DNA of 64,000 nt from Peribacillus folii (GTDB lineage: Bacteria > Bacillota > Bacilli > Bacillales > DSM-1321): the NCBI RefSeq assembly GCF_030271255.1, contig NZ_JASJOM010000004.1:124001-188000 (forward strand), written 5' to 3'. The position numbers and the translations under genes were made by a program. Below are positions 63,089 to 64,000 of this stretch, in pieces; the stretch's first letter is position 1, and every line of letters starts with the position of its first letter. The notes beneath the pieces are model-generated. The model saw only the letters and a program-made list of their open reading frames with translations. It was not told where the DNA came from and did no database searches.

Positions 63089-63107
63089 CGGTTACGATAT
63101 GTTTTCT

Positions 63108-63587
63108 TCACTTTATGCTGAGGTTATAAATGTACTGCTCTCCGATCCTGCCTATCTTCCTTGTACCCGTATCTTTAAAACCAACTTTTTCATATAACCT
63201 CTGGGCAGGAACATTTTTATGGTTTACAGCTAAAATGATTTCATTGCACTCTGGAAATTGTTGGTCGACAAAGCTCTGTATTCTTCTCATCCCTTTATTG
63301 GCAAATCCTCTGCCTTGTTTGGAATGATTTATGGACAGGGCAGTTAATAACATGGCTTTCGGGTTATTGTTATAATCTTTTACCCTATCACTTGAATGTA
63401 ATACGAAAAAACCCACTGGTTCATTATTATGTAAGATTACTATCGGATGTCGCTCTTTCGTTATTTCCAGCATCTTGGTTGGTAATGCGGTGAATTTTTC
63501 TTGTTCTTTTGGCAATTCAAATGCTTTTAACCATGGCAGGTATTCTGGTTTATATCTCCGTAAATCTACCTCATCCAATGTATTCAT
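63108..63587 (-). CDS. GNAT-family N-acetyltransferase
   Basis: 159 residues of the GCN5-related fold: central KAMLLTALSINHSKQGRGFANKGM (acetyl-CoA pyrophosphate loop Q-x-x-G-x-A-like) and ALAVNHKNVPAQRLYEKVGF-type C-terminus. Substrate unknown. Start after TTAGGAGGCCTTGG. Confidence 0.82.
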   Translation of the reverse strand: MNTLDEVDLRRYKPEYLPWLKAFELPKEQEKFTALPTKMLEITKERHPIVILHNNEPVGFFVLHSSDRVKDYNNNPKAMLLTALSINHSKQGRGFANKGMRRIQSFVDQQFPECNEIILAVNHKNVPAQRLYEKVGFKDTGTRKIGRIGEQYIYNLSIK

Positions 63588-63715
63588 CCAAGGCCTCCTA
63601 ACTATAAGATAATGATGGAATATATTATCTTTTTCATAAAAGTTAAGAAAAGCGTACCACTCAGCAAAAAGCCAAAGAGTACACTTTTGTTTGCATTAAC
63701 AAAGATCACTAACGG

Positions 63716-64000
63716 CTAATCCTTTAATCCTTTTCCATCAAGAATTTGCTGGGTACATTTTTCAATCCTTGAAACTCTGGTTTTCGATTGCTTCGGTTGA
63801 GAAAAATGAAGAAAGTATGCTCTTTGCCGTCCTGGCGTCAATGCTTCAAAAGCCGTTTTCAGGGCAGGGAGTTCATCGAATTTATTTTGAAGCTCTTGAG
63901 GAATGTTGATTTCTGTATTCTTTTTATACTCCACTTCCAGGCCTGCTTTTTCAACTTCGATGGCATCTTGTATATAAGCTTTCAGGATAGGTTCGATTGC
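63716..64000 (-). CDS. YdeI/OmpD-associated family protein, partial
   Basis: The frame is open through the right edge of the window. The 94 visible C-terminal residues include AIEPILKAYIQDAIEVEKAG and the family tail FEALTPGRQRAYFLHFSQ with SRIEKCTQQILDGKGLKD. This is the C-terminal part of the YdeI-like family, whose function is unclear. The N-terminal part, probably a DUF1801-type domain, lies beyond the window. Confidence 0.8.
   Translation of the reverse strand, partial: AIEPILKAYIQDAIEVEKAGLEVEYKKNTEINIPQELQNKFDELPALKTAFEALTPGRQRAYFLHFSQPKQSKTRVSRIEKCTQQILDGKGLKD

Noticed and set aside
1..64000. CRISPR arrays, tRNA/rRNA genes, insertion sequences or prophage
   Set aside because: No regularly spaced repeats, no tRNA-like or rRNA sequences noticed, and no transposase, integrase or phage structural proteins among the readable frames.

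Overview
The window is chromosomal DNA of an endospore-forming member of the Bacillaceae. It carries four small acid-soluble spore protein genes (sspN, tlp, sspO, sspP), low-to-moderate GC, strong AGGAGG-type ribosome binding sites with frequent TTG/GTG starts, and the block citB(acnA)-sspO/P-yneN-sspN-tlp-yneP-yneQ-yneR-plsY-yneT-parE-parC known from Bacillus subtilis. A Peribacillus / Bacillus simplex-like species is my best guess, but that is inference. Nearly all large genes lie on the minus strand.

Layout: (1) 1-8.5 kb is an acyl-CoA catabolic island: an acyl-CoA ligase, two acyl-CoA dehydrogenases, an SDR dehydrogenase and two MaoC-type proteins, followed by a PAS/AAA+/Fis sigma-54 activator. 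Two good sigma-54 (-24/-12) promoters flank the island. Each has the same palindromic site about 42-43 bp upstream, so the regulator probably drives this operon and a second operon that leaves the window on the left. (2) 8.5-23.4 kb is the conserved core: parC, parE (LexA box over its -35), yneT, plsY, a PadR regulator, a Nudix hydrolase, yneR/Q/P, tlp, sspN, fbpB-like, yneN, acnA, sspO and sspP. (3) 23.6-31.2 kb is a TPP-riboswitch-controlled thiamin operon, tenA-ykoE-ykoD-ykoC-tenI-thiO-thiS-thiG-thiF, covering pyrimidine salvage, an ECF importer and thiazole synthesis. (4) 31.6-37.9 kb holds a Hanks-type kinase convergent with a tiny Ser/Arg-rich protein gene, an HU protein, a lone cobQ, a YozQ-like gene, a SAM-riboswitch-controlled NhaC-type transporter and an SRAP protein. 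(5) 38.4-45.9 kb has hutG with a divergent LysR gene, then the kip/5-oxoprolinase operon (pxpA-ycsG-ycsI-pxpB-pxpC-kipR).

(6) 46.2-56.8 kb is the most interesting region: an AraC-type regulator, hutU, hutI, two MFS transporters, a histidine-ammonia-lyase-like protein and a monomeric sarcosine-oxidase-like flavoenzyme. The lyase lacks exactly the Ala-Ser-Gly triplet that forms the MIO cofactor and has two further active-site substitutions, so it should not be a normal HutH. With intact HutU, HutI and HutG nearby, a reasonable hypothesis is that it eliminates trimethylamine from an N-methylated histidine (hercynine, or an ergothioneine-like compound) to give urocanate, which the Hut enzymes then take to glutamate. 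(7) 57-64 kb is accessory: an FAD-linked oxidase with a half-size MFS protein, an S51-type peptidase, a Nudix protein, DUF402, VOC and GNAT proteins, small unknown genes and a truncated YdeI-like gene at the right edge.

I saw no rRNA, tRNA, CRISPR array, insertion sequence or phage genes.
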